64,000 nt of DNA from Euptelea pleiosperma. Its lineage: Eukaryota > Streptophyta > Magnoliopsida > Ranunculales > Eupteleaceae. Where the stretch lies: assembly GCA_035048495.1 (NCBI GenBank), contig CM068548.1, forward strand, positions 3,668,714 to 3,732,713, in the 5' to 3' direction. Both the position numbers and the translations under genes were made by a program. Each line of letters opens with the position of its first letter. Within the stretch, counting starts at the first letter, position 1. Positions 23,631 to 35,231 of this stretch are shown here, piece by piece. The notes under the pieces were generated by a model. That model was given only the letters and a program-made list of their open reading frames with translations, was not told the origin of the DNA and did not search any database.

Positions 23631-24069
23631 TTAGAAATCTCGATCTTGCACCATACTCCTTTGTTCACCAAATTGAAGTACAATACCATCAACTTCTTCA
23701 TCGTTAGACTCACCATCATAGGCTTGCCTACGATTATTCACAAACCTTGGGCCATGATCACGTAGATCTCTATCGTTATGTATAACTTGTTCGTTACCCT
23801 GAATCTGGTTTATGTTGAAGGCCTGAGCCAATAGTGTGCGCATCTTGCAACTATCGCTGAGTCTCCCACTGGAAGGTCTGAAATGTAGTTACTGATATAG
23901 CTTGACGCTCAAGAGCACCATCCATGAGATTAGTCAAGTCAAATTCATCGTTGGGCGCTATTGGAATAAGGTTAGTCCTCGCTCTGACACCAACTGACCT
24001 AGCGGAACACATGAAGTCAATCACGAGAATAAACAATGGAAGAAGATCGCCGTCTTCAAATTGAATCAC
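23631..24069 (-). pseudogene. Gypsy gag N-terminal relic
   Basis: Two short minus-strand frames (23851-24069 and 23631-23843) just inside the 5' LTR. The first opens within the LTR and runs over the primer-binding site; the second is acidic. Position alone suggests gag; sequence support is weak. Confidence 0.4.
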
Positions 24070-24513
24070 AGAAACTCCTTGAATCTACAAGGCAAAACGA
24101 AGTAGAAACTTCAGTAATAATTCAATTCTTCATAATAAATGAAATTCGTCTCAATTACAACCCTTATTTATAAATCCTAAAACCCTAACTTTCTCGAAAT
24201 AGTAAATTTCCTAATTCAACTAAATACTAATCTTAAAATTGCTAACAAAGATCTTCTAAAGTAAACCGGAACCCAAAAGAAACCTACTAAAACACTAATA
24301 AAGAAAAACTTACTAAAAGTAGAAAAGTCAATTTTCCAATGCTGTTTTGACCTTTTCTGGTCTTATTTCGTCCCGAAAATGGCAGTAATAGCATTAGAAG
24401 TTAAGCATATAGATCTCATCAAGATGATCACATGTATATTTAATAATAGTGATTCCGAATTATGGTCACAAAGTTATCGCTGTTTGAAGTTAAGGTGCAT
24501 GTTTAGCCTTCCA
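23995..24513 (-). repeat. 5' LTR of the gypsy element
   Basis: Partner of 19263-19806. On the minus strand it ends ...GCTAGGTCA, followed by a 2-base spacer and the primer-binding site. Minor indels separate the two LTRs. Confidence 0.75.
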
Positions 24514-25892
24514 AGAGACCTTCTGATCAAACTGCTCCATGTATTCATCCGCAACTTGTTCTACATTCCGCCCAAGTAGCTAATCCTTCTGCAATAATAC
24601 CACACTTATGGATAGAATAATTTTATCACTTAGTAAATGAACTGCAGGAGTGTATTTAGTCCAAGGAAATTTGTATCATCTTTTTGTTTCATTTACTTAG
24701 TGTTCAGAATGGAAATATGGACCTGACAACCCCCCCAACACCCAAGGCCTTCTTATCTCCTCCTGCATGTTCCATCTCCTTTATTGTTTCTAAAACTCTA
24801 GCGTTGAAATTAACTGTATCTATGTCCTTTATTGGGTGGTAGTTGATGTATTTAGTTATATTTGTTATCCAATTGCATTCATGATATGTACTCTGTTTCC
24901 ACTTTGTTTATTTTTTTCAAATGGAATAGTTCAATTATGTATGTCATGCTACTTTATTGTGTATTTTCCAAGTTTAATTCTTCTGAAATCATATCTTATG
25001 ATGATTCTGGTCCTTGTTACTGACCACACCTCATTGCCCTTGTGTGAATTTTCATAAATTTTATCAAATTTTATTTTTGGTTTATTGATCAAATTTTGTT
25101 TCAATTATGTCTAACCACTTCTATGTTTCAACATTGATGAAACTACCAATCACTGTAATCAATTTAAAGCAACACTCTCAGTTTTGCTCTCTAGCACCAA
25201 AATTGATATGACTTGGTCCAAACTTGGCTGAGCCCTTTCATCATTTATATGTAATTTGATACAACTTGTATTGGATACAGGTTGCCCCCATGATGACACT
25301 AAATACTTATTACTTGTAATGTATTTGAAGCAAGGATTAACGACTCGGTTTCGAACTCATCCCACACCAAAACCAATAAGACTTTGTCCCAGCTCGTCCA
25401 AGTTCTTTCATGAGTTATATATAATTTGATACAGCTTGGGCGTTACTTGTGTAACGGGGGTACAGGTAATCCCCACAACACTCCTGAAAGGCTGAAACCA
25501 AAATTACTTTATTAACACCCTACTTGGCTAGAATTTAAATGTCTGATTTGAAGCTTATGGAACTCTCTGAAAGTTACTTTAGTTCATAAACTTTTATAAT
25601 TCAGCTTTAAAATACAAGGGACCACCTATTCTGAAAGTACTTTTATGCTGGCACTTTGGATTTATTTCAGACCAACCCACCACCCTACTAACGTTTTTGG
25701 TGTGTTCTTCCTAGGAACTCCTTAGGGGGTGCCAACTCCAATAATCCTTAAACGAAAACATGGAACTGAACTGAAAGAGTGTTATCTTACCTTGGCTGAA
25801 TATTTCCCTGGCCATTTAGTTCGAAGTTGTTATCCAATCAAGACGATAAAGTTGGCAAAGACAAAATTAGGAAATCAGATAGAGAGGAAGAC
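24514..25892. other. Upstream region of the PPR gene
   Basis: T-rich intergenic DNA. A ~110-base motif about 'cttggtccaaacttgg.tgag' and 'catttatatgtaatttgata' is loosely duplicated at about 25210-25275 and 25385-25440. The 5' UTR of the PPR gene must lie in the last part. An in-frame TGA at 25797-25799 bounds the reading frame upstream of the chosen ATG. Confidence 0.4.
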
Positions 25893-28800
25893 ATGGCAGA
25901 GTTTGGTAAAGAGGGGGTCCATTCCAGTAATGTGGCCAAGGATCAAGAAGGAATAACCATGAGAAAGAAAGAACGGGTTCAAGCATCACCCAGCAAGGTA
26001 TTATTCCCTGACTCATCATCTGCGTTATGTTCTAATGTATTTGTTGGAACCTGTAACTAGCCTGGTTTTTGACACCATATTTTTTCTGAAAGGCTTGGAA
26101 TTCAGCAGTCCACTCAGTTTTGTCAGGGTTTGAGAACAAGTCTAAAATCCAAAATTATGGTGAATAATGGGTTGTTAGTTGGCAAGGTCAAGTGAAACTT
26201 ATAGATCAAAAGATCTGCTTCTCCCTTATTAAATACCTTGTTAAAAAGGTGCCCATAATTTGGAAGACTGATTTCTGAGTCATATTTGAGTTTCTAACAT
26301 CTGTAATAACTAATCCATGAAATCTAGATAACATTTTTTTTGAGCACTCGAATGTGAGGATTCTTCTAATTCACAGGAACAGCATTCAGATGTGAAGAAC
26401 CAACTGTATCCAAAGTCGAGCTCTTCAGATTCCCGAATTCAGTCGCGCTGCCTTGTTTGTTCAAGCAAAGATAGTTGCCAAAAAGTTCGCTCAAGAACAA
26501 AACTAATGAACGTTTTGATAGAACGAGGGAAGCCCCATGAAGTCCAGTCCATTTTCGACAGTTTAATTGAAGAGGGACACAGGCCATCCTTGATAACTTA
26601 CACAACTCTCTTAGCTGCCTTAACCATCCAGAAGCGCTTCAAGTCCATCCCTTCTCTCATCTCTCAGGTGGAAGTAAACGGCATGAAGCCAGACTCAATT
26701 TTCTTCAATGCCATAATAAATGCTTTCTCTGAGTCTGGAAATGTAGAGGAAGCTATGAAGACCTTCTGGAAGATGAAAGAAAGCGGATGTAAACCCACTA
26801 CCAGTACTTTCAACACCCTAATTAAAGGGTACGGGATTGCAGGTAAACCCGAAGAATCTCTAAAACTACTTGAGCTGATGTCCCAGGAGGAAAACTCAAA
26901 ACCCAATCACAGGACATATAACATCCTTGTCAGAGCCTGGTGTAATAAGAAGAACATCAGAGAAGCATGGAATGTGGTATACAAGATGGTGGCATCTGGT
27001 TTGCAACCAGATGCTGTCACTTACAACACACTAGCAAGAGCCTATGCTCAGAATGGGGAGACGAATAAGGCTGAAGGGATGATATTAGAGATGCAGAATG
27101 GCAATGTACGGCCCAATGAGCGCACTTGTGGCATCATAATTAGTGGGTATTGTAAAGAAGGTAATATGAAGGATGCCTTGAGCTTTGTGTACAGGATGAA
27201 GGATCTTGGGGTGCATCCAAATCTTGTAGTTTTCAACTCTCTGATCAAAGGTTTTCTGGACATTACAGACACGGATGGAGTTGACGAGGTGAGTTGTGAC
27301 CTGTGATTATTATGTGATAGGCTTTTCCTTATTTGTTCAAGTGCATTTTTTATTATTCCAAATGGGTGCAGCATTAGACTCACATGTCAAATCAATGTTG
27401 AGATGTTTTTTAGAACTAAATATTAATTTATTTTGAACTGAAAAGTGGTAGGATTTCCAGAATCTCTAGGTTTTACCCAATGATTTTCCTTTCCCTTCCA
27501 TGGAAGAAAGGCGTTTTCACTAATTCTTTGGGTTAAATCTGCTTTTGGATGCTTTCATTTTGAATATCAGACAGATGTTCGGAAAGTTTTCCATGATTTT
27601 TTTTGTTATGTCATCTGTTGCAAGAAAGGATCTGGAAACAGAATTGAAAGTTGAAACCAACTGTTGGGCTGTTGATATTAAACTGAAGCTTTGTTTTTTT
27701 GGAACTGCAAGATGATTGGTATAATGCTGATGTGTTTGTTTAAAACATGTCTGCTTTTTCCAGCATGTCTGCTTTATTCAGGCTATCTGTCTTTAGTACC
27801 AACTTATAATGTATTTTACCTAAATCTAATTATTTTTCGTTGTTTACGTTTTTTGGTTATATCATTTATCTCATTGAAGAATAGCGGCTTTGAGATCAAA
27901 ACTAAAGTAATGATTAAGACCCACAAGTCGAGCCAATAATATTTTACTTCTCCATTTGACTCAGTTATTATGGTTTTATGACAACATTCGGTTTTCGGAA
28001 ACCAGTTTCTCCTGTAAATTAGCACTCAGATAAACTATACTTTTGACAGATTCTGGCATTGATGGAAGAATTTAGGGTCAAACCAGATGTTATAACATTC
28101 AGCACTATCATGAATGCATGGAGTACGGCAGGATTCATGGACAGATGCCGGGAGATCTTTGACGACATGGTGAAGGCCGGCATAGAACCTGATACCCATG
28201 CATACAGCATTCTTGCGAAAGGGTATGTTCGTGCACGAGAACCCGAGAAGGCAGAGGCCCTCCTGATGACCATGGTTGAATTGGGTGTTCGGCCTAATGT
28301 CGTAATCTTCACGACCATCATCAGTGGGTGGTGCAGTGCAGCCAAAATGGAATGTGCCACGAGGGTTTATGAGAAGATGTGTGAGTCTGGTGTGTCTCCC
28401 AATTTGAAGACATTCGACACCCTGATATGGGGATATGGAGAAGTGAAGCAGCCTTGGAAAGCGGAAGAATTGCTCCAAACAATGGAAGAGATGGGAGTTC
28501 TTCCTGAGAAGAGCACCATCCAGCTTGTTGTGGAGGCCTGGCGGGCCATTGGTTTAGCAAGTGAGGCAAATAGAACCTTGAGTAGTGTAAAAGATTGGGA
28601 ATTGATCCATCCGTTGGAAGCAAAGAAGGATGAGATACCAAATGAGAGCTTGGAGAGGATTTATCAGAAACAAAGTCCAAGTGCTTCTTATTCCAATCTG
28701 TTGCAGATACAAGGGTTAGCCATAAACAATCAACATGGGTCATCTGCTGCTTCCAAAAGAAGCAGGACGGTGTTAAGAGACACTGAGATCTCGTCAGAGA

Positions 28801-28949
28801 GTCTTTGGACTGCTACCAAGTCCACGTTTCTTACTCGTACATGTACGTTTGGGGCGAAATCACTGATCATATGCCAGAAGCAGTCTCAATTGCAGTTGGG
28901 AATATGCGGACAGCTTGTAAATTCGTGTAGGTTGGTATTCCTGAACTGA
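25893..28949 (+). CDS. P-class PPR protein, At5g21222/At5g25630-like, three exons
   Basis: Exons 25893-25997, 26377-27288 and 28050-28949 (stop TGA 28947-28949), all phase 0, with donors AAG|GTATTA and GAG|GTGAGT and acceptors CACAG and GACAG. The joined product is 638 residues. From about residue 75 to 500 there are 12-13 35-residue PPR motifs of the plain P type, seen as repeating FNTLI.GY/GKPEEA/L..M...G..P(N/D). PPR proteins bind RNA bases one repeat at a time and mostly act on organelle transcripts. Just before the repeats is C60-x2-C63-x5-C69. The C-terminal tail after the repeats ends CRLVFLN. The start is the first ATG after an in-frame stop at 25797; an upstream coding exon cannot be excluded. 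No E, DYW or SMR domain is seen. The N-terminus (MAEFGKEG...) is charged and does not look like a transit peptide. The exact subfamily comes from memory of plant PPR proteins and is less sure than the PPR call. Confidence 0.9.
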
Positions 28950-30108
28950 GGCCATTGGCATTGTGCCAACCAGTGTTTATAGATGTCGGTTCGTAGTTTC
29001 ATAAAGTTCCACCACCTCCATCATCTTCGATTCTAGATCATGTTCTTGGTGAAGCTCTGCCTTTCTGATTTAATAAGGTCTGCTAAAAAATTGTAGATAG
29101 TAAATAGCGCATCTTCATCTCATGAATATTTCAAGATCCCACACAAACCTGCTTTCTGGGCTTGATAATTGTGCAAGTCAGCCTGTTGTTCATTATGTAT
29201 TTGCTTATGTTGCATGTATAAAATTGCTGATATTCTGATGGCAGACTAGAAACTGTCAATTTCTTCGTGAAACTAATGAAAATGCTTCATTATTTATTAA
29301 AATTGTCCAAATCTCTTGTTCTTGCTCTTCTTTCTGATATTCTGATATTCTGATATTCTGATGGCAATGGTCAACTCTTCGCAATGAAAACATGCCATGA
29401 GGGGCAAGTACGGTTTACTTCGTAGTGTACAGTTTATTTCGTAGTGTTTACACGATGGGATCACGACTCTGTCTGAAATTATGTTAATCAAAAGACATCT
29501 ATCCTCACTAATCAATGCTTCTTGTAAGCAGCAATTCCTGGGCCATGGAACCAATGCCGTGCGAATACAAAACATCAAAAGTGGGTGGGACCTGAACAAG
29601 CCAGCTAGGAGTGGCCGCAGACCACTGCACACAAAAACCGGCCAAGAGACAGCCTTCACTGCAATAGTGTGTGTGCAACAGAGATTAAACCTTGAGGAGG
29701 AGTGAACATAACCGAAGTAAAGGAAAAGGAGTTTAACAGACCCAAAATATCAAAACAAAAGGCTGACACGGTCTAACCAACCTCGGACAATCCTCCTCGA
29801 AGAGCATCAACAATACTTTTTTGTGGCCAATTCAATCTCCAACTCTTGAGAGGCCATGCTGAAGAGCCTGCTTAATTCCCAGCTTCAGAGCTTGCGCCTC
29901 AGCTTCCTCGCTGAGCTTGCTTATGATTTAATATAATCAACTAAATTTCCAAATCTATGAGAGGCCCTGCTTGATATCCTGTCTATAGTTTGCAGGAAAA
30001 TGTTTGTAGGTAAATATATGATAATCAAATGTTTGCAATGACAAACATTTGTACAGAAAATATTTGTATGGTTGGGGAGGAGAGAGCTGTTGGGGGAGAC
30101 CAAGAATC
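28950..30108. other. 3' flank of the PPR gene and intergenic DNA
   Basis: The 3' UTR probably ends within the first ~300 bases; AT-rich 'aataagg' near 29073 and 'aatgaaaatg' near 29275 are possible poly-A signals. A short (tctgatat)n tract lies at 29335-29360. The rest has no supported gene. Confidence 0.4.
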
Positions 30109-30447
30109 AGAGTCATTTGCCTATTCTCTGCAGCTGTTTGCAGCCACTTTTTGGCTGCATAATGCAAATATTTGTTGGATGTTACGCTACCAAGCACACA
30201 CAAATGCAGCAAAGTTTGCGCACAAACATTTGTAGTGCTAGCAAGCGAAGCCTCATTGAACTGTGTAAAAGCAGAATTAGAATCTTCTGGTAAGGCCTTG
30301 CTTTGCAGCATTTGCATGTGCTTGGTGGCGCAACATCCAACATATATTTGCGATAGACCCAATCATTTTTTTTTTGCCAAAAAGTGGTCTAATGTTTGCA
30401 GCTACAAAGTGGATGCAAACATCTGCAAACAATAGGCAAATGACTCT
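30109..30447. mobile_element. Foldback MITE with AGAGTCATTTGCCTAT ends
   Basis: Left arm 'agagtcatttgcctattctc', 'gcagctgtttgcagcc', 'caaatatttgttggatgtta', 'accaagcacac.caaatgc'. The right arm is its complement: 'gcatttgcatgtgcttggt', 'caacatccaacatatatttg', 'gtttgcagctacaaa', 'aataggcaaatgactct'. The arms are about 120 bases each around a ~90-base loop. The element abuts the next MITE (30472). No target duplication seen. Confidence 0.65.
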
Positions 30448-30471
30448 TATCCCCTTCAAGGGAGGGCCAAG

Positions 30472-30870
30472 TTGTATGCTGAAACCTTACCACCCTAAAA
30501 TGACAGGCTCCGGTCACAGGACACAATATGAGCCACGTGGCACACTCTTAGAGGACTCTGACAGTATGGATGTTTGGCCAATCCCTAAGTGGACCTACAA
30601 AGCAAAAATCAGTCTGATTAGTGATTTGTAGGCGTTGGATTGGACTTATTTTCATTGGTTGATCTCAACTGTGGGAATTTGAGCAGTATTTGAGGTACAA
30701 AGATCCAACGTTTATAAATCACTATTCAGGCTTATTTTTGGTTTGTAGGCCACCTAGGGATTGGCCAAACATCCATACGGTCAGAGTCCTCTAAGAGTGT
30801 ACCACGTGGCTCATATTGTGTCCTGTAACCAGAGCCTGTCATTTTAGGGCGGTAAGGTTTCAGCATACAA
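30472..30870. mobile_element. Mutator-like MITE, long inverted arms
   Basis: 399-bp foldback; TTGTATGCTGAAACCTTACC is exactly inverted at the right end. It then carries 'ccctaaaatgacaggctccg', 'atgagccacgtggcacactc' and 'atggatgtttggccaatccc' against their complements. It belongs with the GGGTCGGGCTCC branch but has other outer ends. No clear 9-bp duplication. Confidence 0.75.
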
Positions 30871-30889
30871 TTTTACACAGTTCAAAAGT

Positions 30890-31145
30890 TGTCTTTTTGA
30901 CAGGCTCCGGGGACTTGTCTTCTCGGGCGTCGATTCCCAGAATACAATGGTGGTTTTGCTTGGCAAAAAGTGAGTGCCAGCTAAGAACTATCACCACTGT
31001 TGGATTCTTGGAATCCACACCCGAGAGGACCCCCTCGATGGATGCATTTAATACCAATATAACATTGGTAACGCACAATATAACATTGGTAACGCACAAC
31101 TTTAAACTCGTCACCAAACACCCCCTCGATGGATGCATTTTCTAA
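30890..31145. mobile_element. Short inverted-repeat element, 'gtgagtgccagct' family
   Basis: Arms 'cttctcgggcgtcgattccc' and 'tggaatccacacccgagag' are inverted. The core 'aaaagtgagtgccagctaag' matches the cores at 989-1167, 35025-35231, 40090-40260 and 41750-41910. Two ~20-base direct repeats ('tataacattggtaacgcaca') lie at 31058 and 31079, and 'cccctcgatggatgcattt' occurs at about 31030 and 31121. Confidence 0.45.
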
Positions 31146-31164
31146 GAGGTCAGTATGGAATTAA

Positions 31165-31192
31165 ATGGGCTGGGCTGGGCTGGGCTGGGCTT
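31165..31192. repeat. (TGGGC)n microsatellite
   Basis: Four perfect GGGCT units followed by one variant. Confidence 0.8.
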
Positions 31193-31298
31193 GGGATTGG
31201 CTTTTGTTAAATTTTGAATAAGGTAGAGCCTTATCCCGAGGTCTAGCTTTATACAAATCAAATTTAGGCCGAAAAATCTCATGGGCCCATGGCCAGCT

Positions 31299-31646
31299 CA
31301 AGGTTTAGAAGAGGCAGTTTTAACGGTATAACGGACTGGGGGTGTTACAGTTAAAACGAAATATAACAGACGGGCAAAAATGAAAAAAAAAATAGAAAAA
31401 AAGAATTTAACGGGAAAAAAATGGCACTGAAATTCAAAATTCAAAATTTCAAAAACAAAAATAACTGAAATTTATATGAAATAATGGCCGTTTTTTTCAG
31501 ATTTCATTTTAAGGGCTGTTAAAACGAGAAAAAAAAAAAAAAAAAAGAGGTCGTTATTTTCTAAGCAACAAAATGGTTCTTAACATGATGGGCTTAGAGT
31601 GTTACCATTTTAACGGCTGTTAAAAATGGCGTTATTTTAAGCCATG
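31299..31646. mobile_element. hAT MITE, GTTATAACGG family
   Basis: Left end CAAGGTTTAGAAGAGG and right end the complement of CATGGCTTAAAATAACG. Flanking 8-mers GGCCAGCT and GGTCATCT agree at six of eight positions, as expected for an old duplication. The interior has 'tttaacggtataacggactg' and 'gggggtgttac'. Confidence 0.65.
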
Positions 31647-31998
31647 GGTCATCTTGTTTACACCCCTGTAGTTATAGGGCATGAAATCAGTCGGGTCCAG
31701 ATGGATCTGGATCTGGATCTGGTTCCGGTTCTGACTTTATACATATTGACTTGGATCCGGATCTGAGTTGGATTAATACTATAGTCTCCAAGACCCGATC
31801 CACGATGAATATTGATTGACCCAAACTAAGTTTATTGATTATTATGTGTGTTGAATTCGCATATTTTATCTAACAAATCCCTCCTTATATTAAGGATCTG
31901 ATTGAATCCAAGACTCAAAACTTGGATTCAACCCGGGTCAGGTTCCCTAGATTTATATCTGACCCAGTAGAATTGAAATATACATAATTCTCACATGG
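31647..31998. other. GGATCT-rich intergenic DNA
   Basis: Short GGATCTGGATCT tract near 31703-31720 and scattered GATCC/GATCTG words; no gene. Confidence 0.4.
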
Positions 31999-32114
31999 GA
32001 TCAACTAATGGGGTGTGAGTGCTGAGACCCACCATTCAGTTGGGCAATAAGATCTGGGCCCTTCTTTACTGAAGCCTATAAGAGGGGGAGACAACTGAGC
32101 TCCTTTATTATATA
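31999..32114 (-). mobile_element. Mini-Helitron, short form, 3' end missing
   Basis: Minus-strand copy that starts directly at the CTAG end of the next element (32115). It contains 'ctcccccttataggcttca' and 'cttattgcccaactgaatgg' type blocks, and the 3' hairpin and CTAG end have been lost on the left. Confidence 0.55.
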
Positions 32115-32513
32115 CTAGTAAATAGCCCATGCCCATGACACTCTCCGACAAAAGCGTTTGCAAAAATAGGGTGGCTTTGGTACAAACGGTATAATGGACT
32201 GGGGGCGTTACTGTTTTTTCCATTATAACGGATTGTTGCGTACATTAGACGGAAAATAGCATAAATAACATAAAATAATGAAAAATAGCGATGTTAAAAT
32301 GTAAAATTCAAAATTTGAATTTCAAATTTTAAATAAATTTTCAATCTATTGCGTGCGGGGTAAATGAATGGGAGTGACCAAATAAATGAGGGGGATTGAG
32401 TGGCTGAAATCTAACCGTCCACATTAGATGGATAGATTTGATCTCAACCACTCTTTATCTTATGAAGCATGATAAAATAAGAGATAAGACTAACTAAAGT
32501 GTTTTGTTATATA
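32115..32513 (-). mobile_element. Mini-Helitron, long form, in tandem
   Basis: 399 bp on the minus strand. The 5' end TATATAACAAAACAC abuts the CTAG of 32514-32679. The 3' end has the GC-rich hairpin region 'gtcatgggcatgggc' followed by ...ACTAG (complement of 32114-32118). The interior includes a piece of the GTTATAACGG MITE family ('ggtataatggactgggggcg'), present at the same place in the other two long copies. No Rep/helicase coding. Confidence 0.65.
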
Positions 32514-32679
32514 CTAGTGGGTGGCTTGTGCAGCTGTGCCCACAAAACTCCCCGACAAAGCATTTGCCAAAATTGGGCGTGAGTGGCTGAGATCAATCGT
32601 CCAGTTTAGGGATAAGATCTCAGCCGTTCTATATTGAAGCCCATAAGAGTGGTAGACAATTGAGCTCCCTTATTATATA
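32514..32679 (-). mobile_element. Mini-Helitron, short form
   Basis: 166 bp. The 3' end reads ...GCCACCCACTAG on the minus strand; the 5' end TATATAATAAGGGAGC has lost the canonical TC. The core holds 'aaaattgggcgtgagtggct' and 'gataagatctcagcc', shared with all short copies. Confidence 0.65.
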
Positions 32680-33838
32680 CATACTGTACCTGGCAAAGGA
32701 AATTGATTCGCGTGGGAAATTTTTTACAGAAAGAATGAAGTCTGGTCAATCCCGATTCCCGTCTTTTCATCGCTAGGTTGGTTGGGCCCACAGCACTTTT
32801 TTCAAAATACTTTACTGTCCACTGTCGTGTATAGAATATAGATAGATTGTGTTTGAGATTGACGAAGAAACCGACACGTCATGCTTCGGTGGACCACGTG
32901 ATAACTGTATCCATAAAAGTTGTCTGTCCATCATGGGACCACGAATCCCAAAGCCTATCCACCGGCCAAACTCTGAACCCTAGTTAAGATTTCCTACACA
33001 GCATCCTTTTCTATTAAAATATGGTTTCATCATCTACACGGATCATCAGGTCGTTGGTTGGTAAGCAACCACGGAGCAGGCTTATCTAGTGGGACCACAG
33101 TTGGTACGAGTTATTCCTAGCCGTTAATCTAGAAGATGAGTTGTTGAGCAGCTGTCTTGATCACAGGATCTTCATCCTTACGGGGATGGGATTGCTTCGC
33201 CACGTGAAAGAGATGTGTATATTGGGTTTGGTCGATAAAAATCCGGAGTTCCTGACTCTCCCTAACCGTGGTTAGTTCTGTAGGCGAGTTATTGAAAATA
33301 TCGGCGAGTAAATGAGGATTTAAAATTAAACGACATACTTTTCTTTTGATACTGATTTGGTCAATACTTACAGAAATGCCATTATCCCTACAAACTAATC
33401 GTAATCTTGGCTATATATGGTTTAGTTCATAACTAAGGTCTATCAATAGGAGAAAAAATTTGCTGGTCTCTGGACCTTCAAACTGTGAAGGTCTCCTCCC
33501 AAAATCTCTGACACGTACCCTTTGTTAACCACCCTTACTGGGGGGGGGTGGGCATTGTACTAGGTTTAAAAGGGTTTTCTTAGATTTTTTTTTATTATAA
33601 TTTTCAAAGTTGAGGGTGGGCCCCTGGCTCCGCCACTGGTTGTGATCTTATGATTGAATTGATAATTTAATTATGAGATCTTCGTCATTATCATAAGCCT
33701 TTTTCCAATCATATGGGGTTAGCTATTCGAATCATGTTCCATTTAGCCTTCTCTAAAGCTATCTCTTCCCCTTATCTTTTAGGCCCTTCAACTGTCATTG
33801 GTCTTAGTTGTACCTAGGAGATCTCTTAGGGTGTAATA
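32680..33838. other. No recognisable feature
   Basis: Intergenic DNA with a G9 run near 33541. No supported open frame. Confidence 0.35.
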
Positions 33839-33998
33839 CTAGTGGGTGGCCTGTGCCCACGACACTCCTCAACAAAGCATTTGCCAAAATCGAGTGAGTG
33901 GTTGAGATTCACCGTCCAGTCGGGGGATAAGATCACGATGTACCTTCTTATTTAAACCTATAAGAGGGGGAGACGACTTAGCTCCCTTATGATATAGA
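33839..33998 (-). mobile_element. Mini-Helitron, complete short form
   Basis: 160 bp with all structural marks. On the minus strand a host A is followed by TCTATATCATAAGGG at the 5' end. Near the 3' end lies GTCGTGGGCACAGGCC, able to form a hairpin, and then CACCCACTAG followed by a host T. There is no target duplication, as expected for Helitron insertion between A and T. Confidence 0.75.
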
Positions 33999-34618
33999 TT
34001 AACTCACTTTGTCTGGCCAACTTTGGGCTGAATTGGGTGGTCAAGATAATTTGATCCTGTGATTAGTAGGTCATTGTCTTGCATGAGGAACAGTTTGTAA
34101 GTATATATCCAAACAATGAATCAAAAATTGGAAAAGATATGGCCATTTCATATATGTGCGGTATCAAAAAAGATTCTAAGAACAATCTAATTTGAGTTGA
34201 TCATGTGGAGGTTGACATTTTGACTGTCCGATCTTGGATAACTTGATTTTTCCACACCTAACAATCGAACCATCAATCGGATGGTTCAAATGTCAACTTA
34301 AACAAAAAATCAAATAGATTAGTATCCATGTCCAATCCCTAGGGTCAAATCACTTGGACTTGATCACATTTTGACTATCAGATCTTTGATTAGTTGGTAG
34401 AGGTTCTGCGCCTAAAAATCGGATGGTTCAAATGTCAAATCGTATTGAAATCGTGTGGGCCGAACACATATAAGATTTCTTTCTGTTGTTTTAAGCTTAA
34501 TACTATTTATCTTCAAACCCTAAACAAAGATTTTTAGTAATGGGGTTTTTTACTGCTCAATCGAATTGTTGGTATCTTCTTACAGAGAGGCCAAGGGACC
34601 CACGGAGCATAGTTGTTT
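33999..34618. other. Intergenic DNA with a diffuse ~120-base duplication
   Basis: 'gttgacattttgactgtccg' plus 'atcggatggttcaaatgtca' near 34205-34290 recurs in altered form at 34360-34435. No gene. Confidence 0.35.
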
Positions 34619-34971
34619 TCAACGGGTTGTGACCAAGCCGGTCACAATACGAGCCACGTGGCATACTATTAGAGGGCGCTGACCGTATGGATGTTTAGCC
34701 AGTCCCTCGGTGGAGCTCAAACCAAAAGTCAGCCTGATCAGTGATTTCTAAGCGTTGGATTGAAGTTATTTTTCATGGGTTGAGCATTATTAAACGTTAT
34801 TTGGGTGGAAAGATCCAAAGGTTCTAAATCATTAATCAGGCTGATTTTTGGTTCACAAGTCTGCTGACGGACTGGCCAAACATCCATACGGTCAGTGCCC
34901 TCTAATAGTATACCACGTGGCTCGTATTGTGACCCACTTGGTCACAACCTTTTGTGACAGAAGTTTTACTC
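34619..34971. mobile_element. Mutator-like MITE, left end truncated
   Basis: Same subfamily as 4805-5183: left 'aacgggttgtgaccaagc', right 'gtgacagaagttttactc'. Arms 'acgagccacgtggcatacta' and 'ccgtatggatgtttagccag' are inverted on the right. The outer GAGTAAAACTT is present only on the right. Confidence 0.7.
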
Positions 34972-35024
34972 GATCGGAACCTGTTCCTATTTCTTTATTT
35001 TCTTTAAATGCAGTAGTATTTTCT

Positions 35025-35231
35025 TTGTCCAAGAATCCCAAGATTCAAATTTTTGACTCAAGTTTTTCACCCAAACTCTCAGGCTTGGATTTTGTGAAAT
35101 CCAATGGTAGTTGATAGTGCTGAGCTGGCATTCACTTTGCCAAAGCAAAACCACCATTGGATTTGTGAAATCCAATGCCAAGAGTTGGGTTGAATATTGA
35201 GTAAAAAATTTGAGTCCACTGATCCTGACCC
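35025..35231. mobile_element. Short inverted-repeat element, GGGTCAGGATCA end
   Basis: The right end is the complement of GGGTCAGGATCAGTGGAC, matching the left end of 56755-57155. The arms 'ggattttgtgaaatccaatg' and 'accaccattggatttgtgaa' flank the core 'gagctggcattcactttgcc'. The left end is degraded. Confidence 0.5.

Larger units (their letters stand above)
19263..24513 (-). mobile_element. Ty3/gypsy LTR retrotransposon, dead, both LTRs present
   Basis: About 5.25 kb on the minus strand. LTRs lie at about 23995-24513 (5') and 19263-19806 (3'). The primer-binding site next to the 5' LTR reads TGGTGTCAGAGC on the minus strand (complement of 23981-23992), close to the TGGTATCAGAGC complement of initiator Met-tRNA. 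Order on the minus strand: gag with a zinc knuckle (about 22.9-24.0 kb), reverse transcriptase (21.4-22.0 kb), RNase H (21.0-21.2 kb), integrase (19.8-20.6 kb). RT-RNase H-integrase order defines Ty3/gypsy. Frames are broken throughout and the LTRs have drifted apart, so the insertion is old. Target duplication not found. Confidence 0.85.

Noticed and set aside
28019..28743. Long minus-strand frames over PPR exon 3
   Set aside because: Antisense shadows of the PPR coding sequence, which has domain support on the plus strand.
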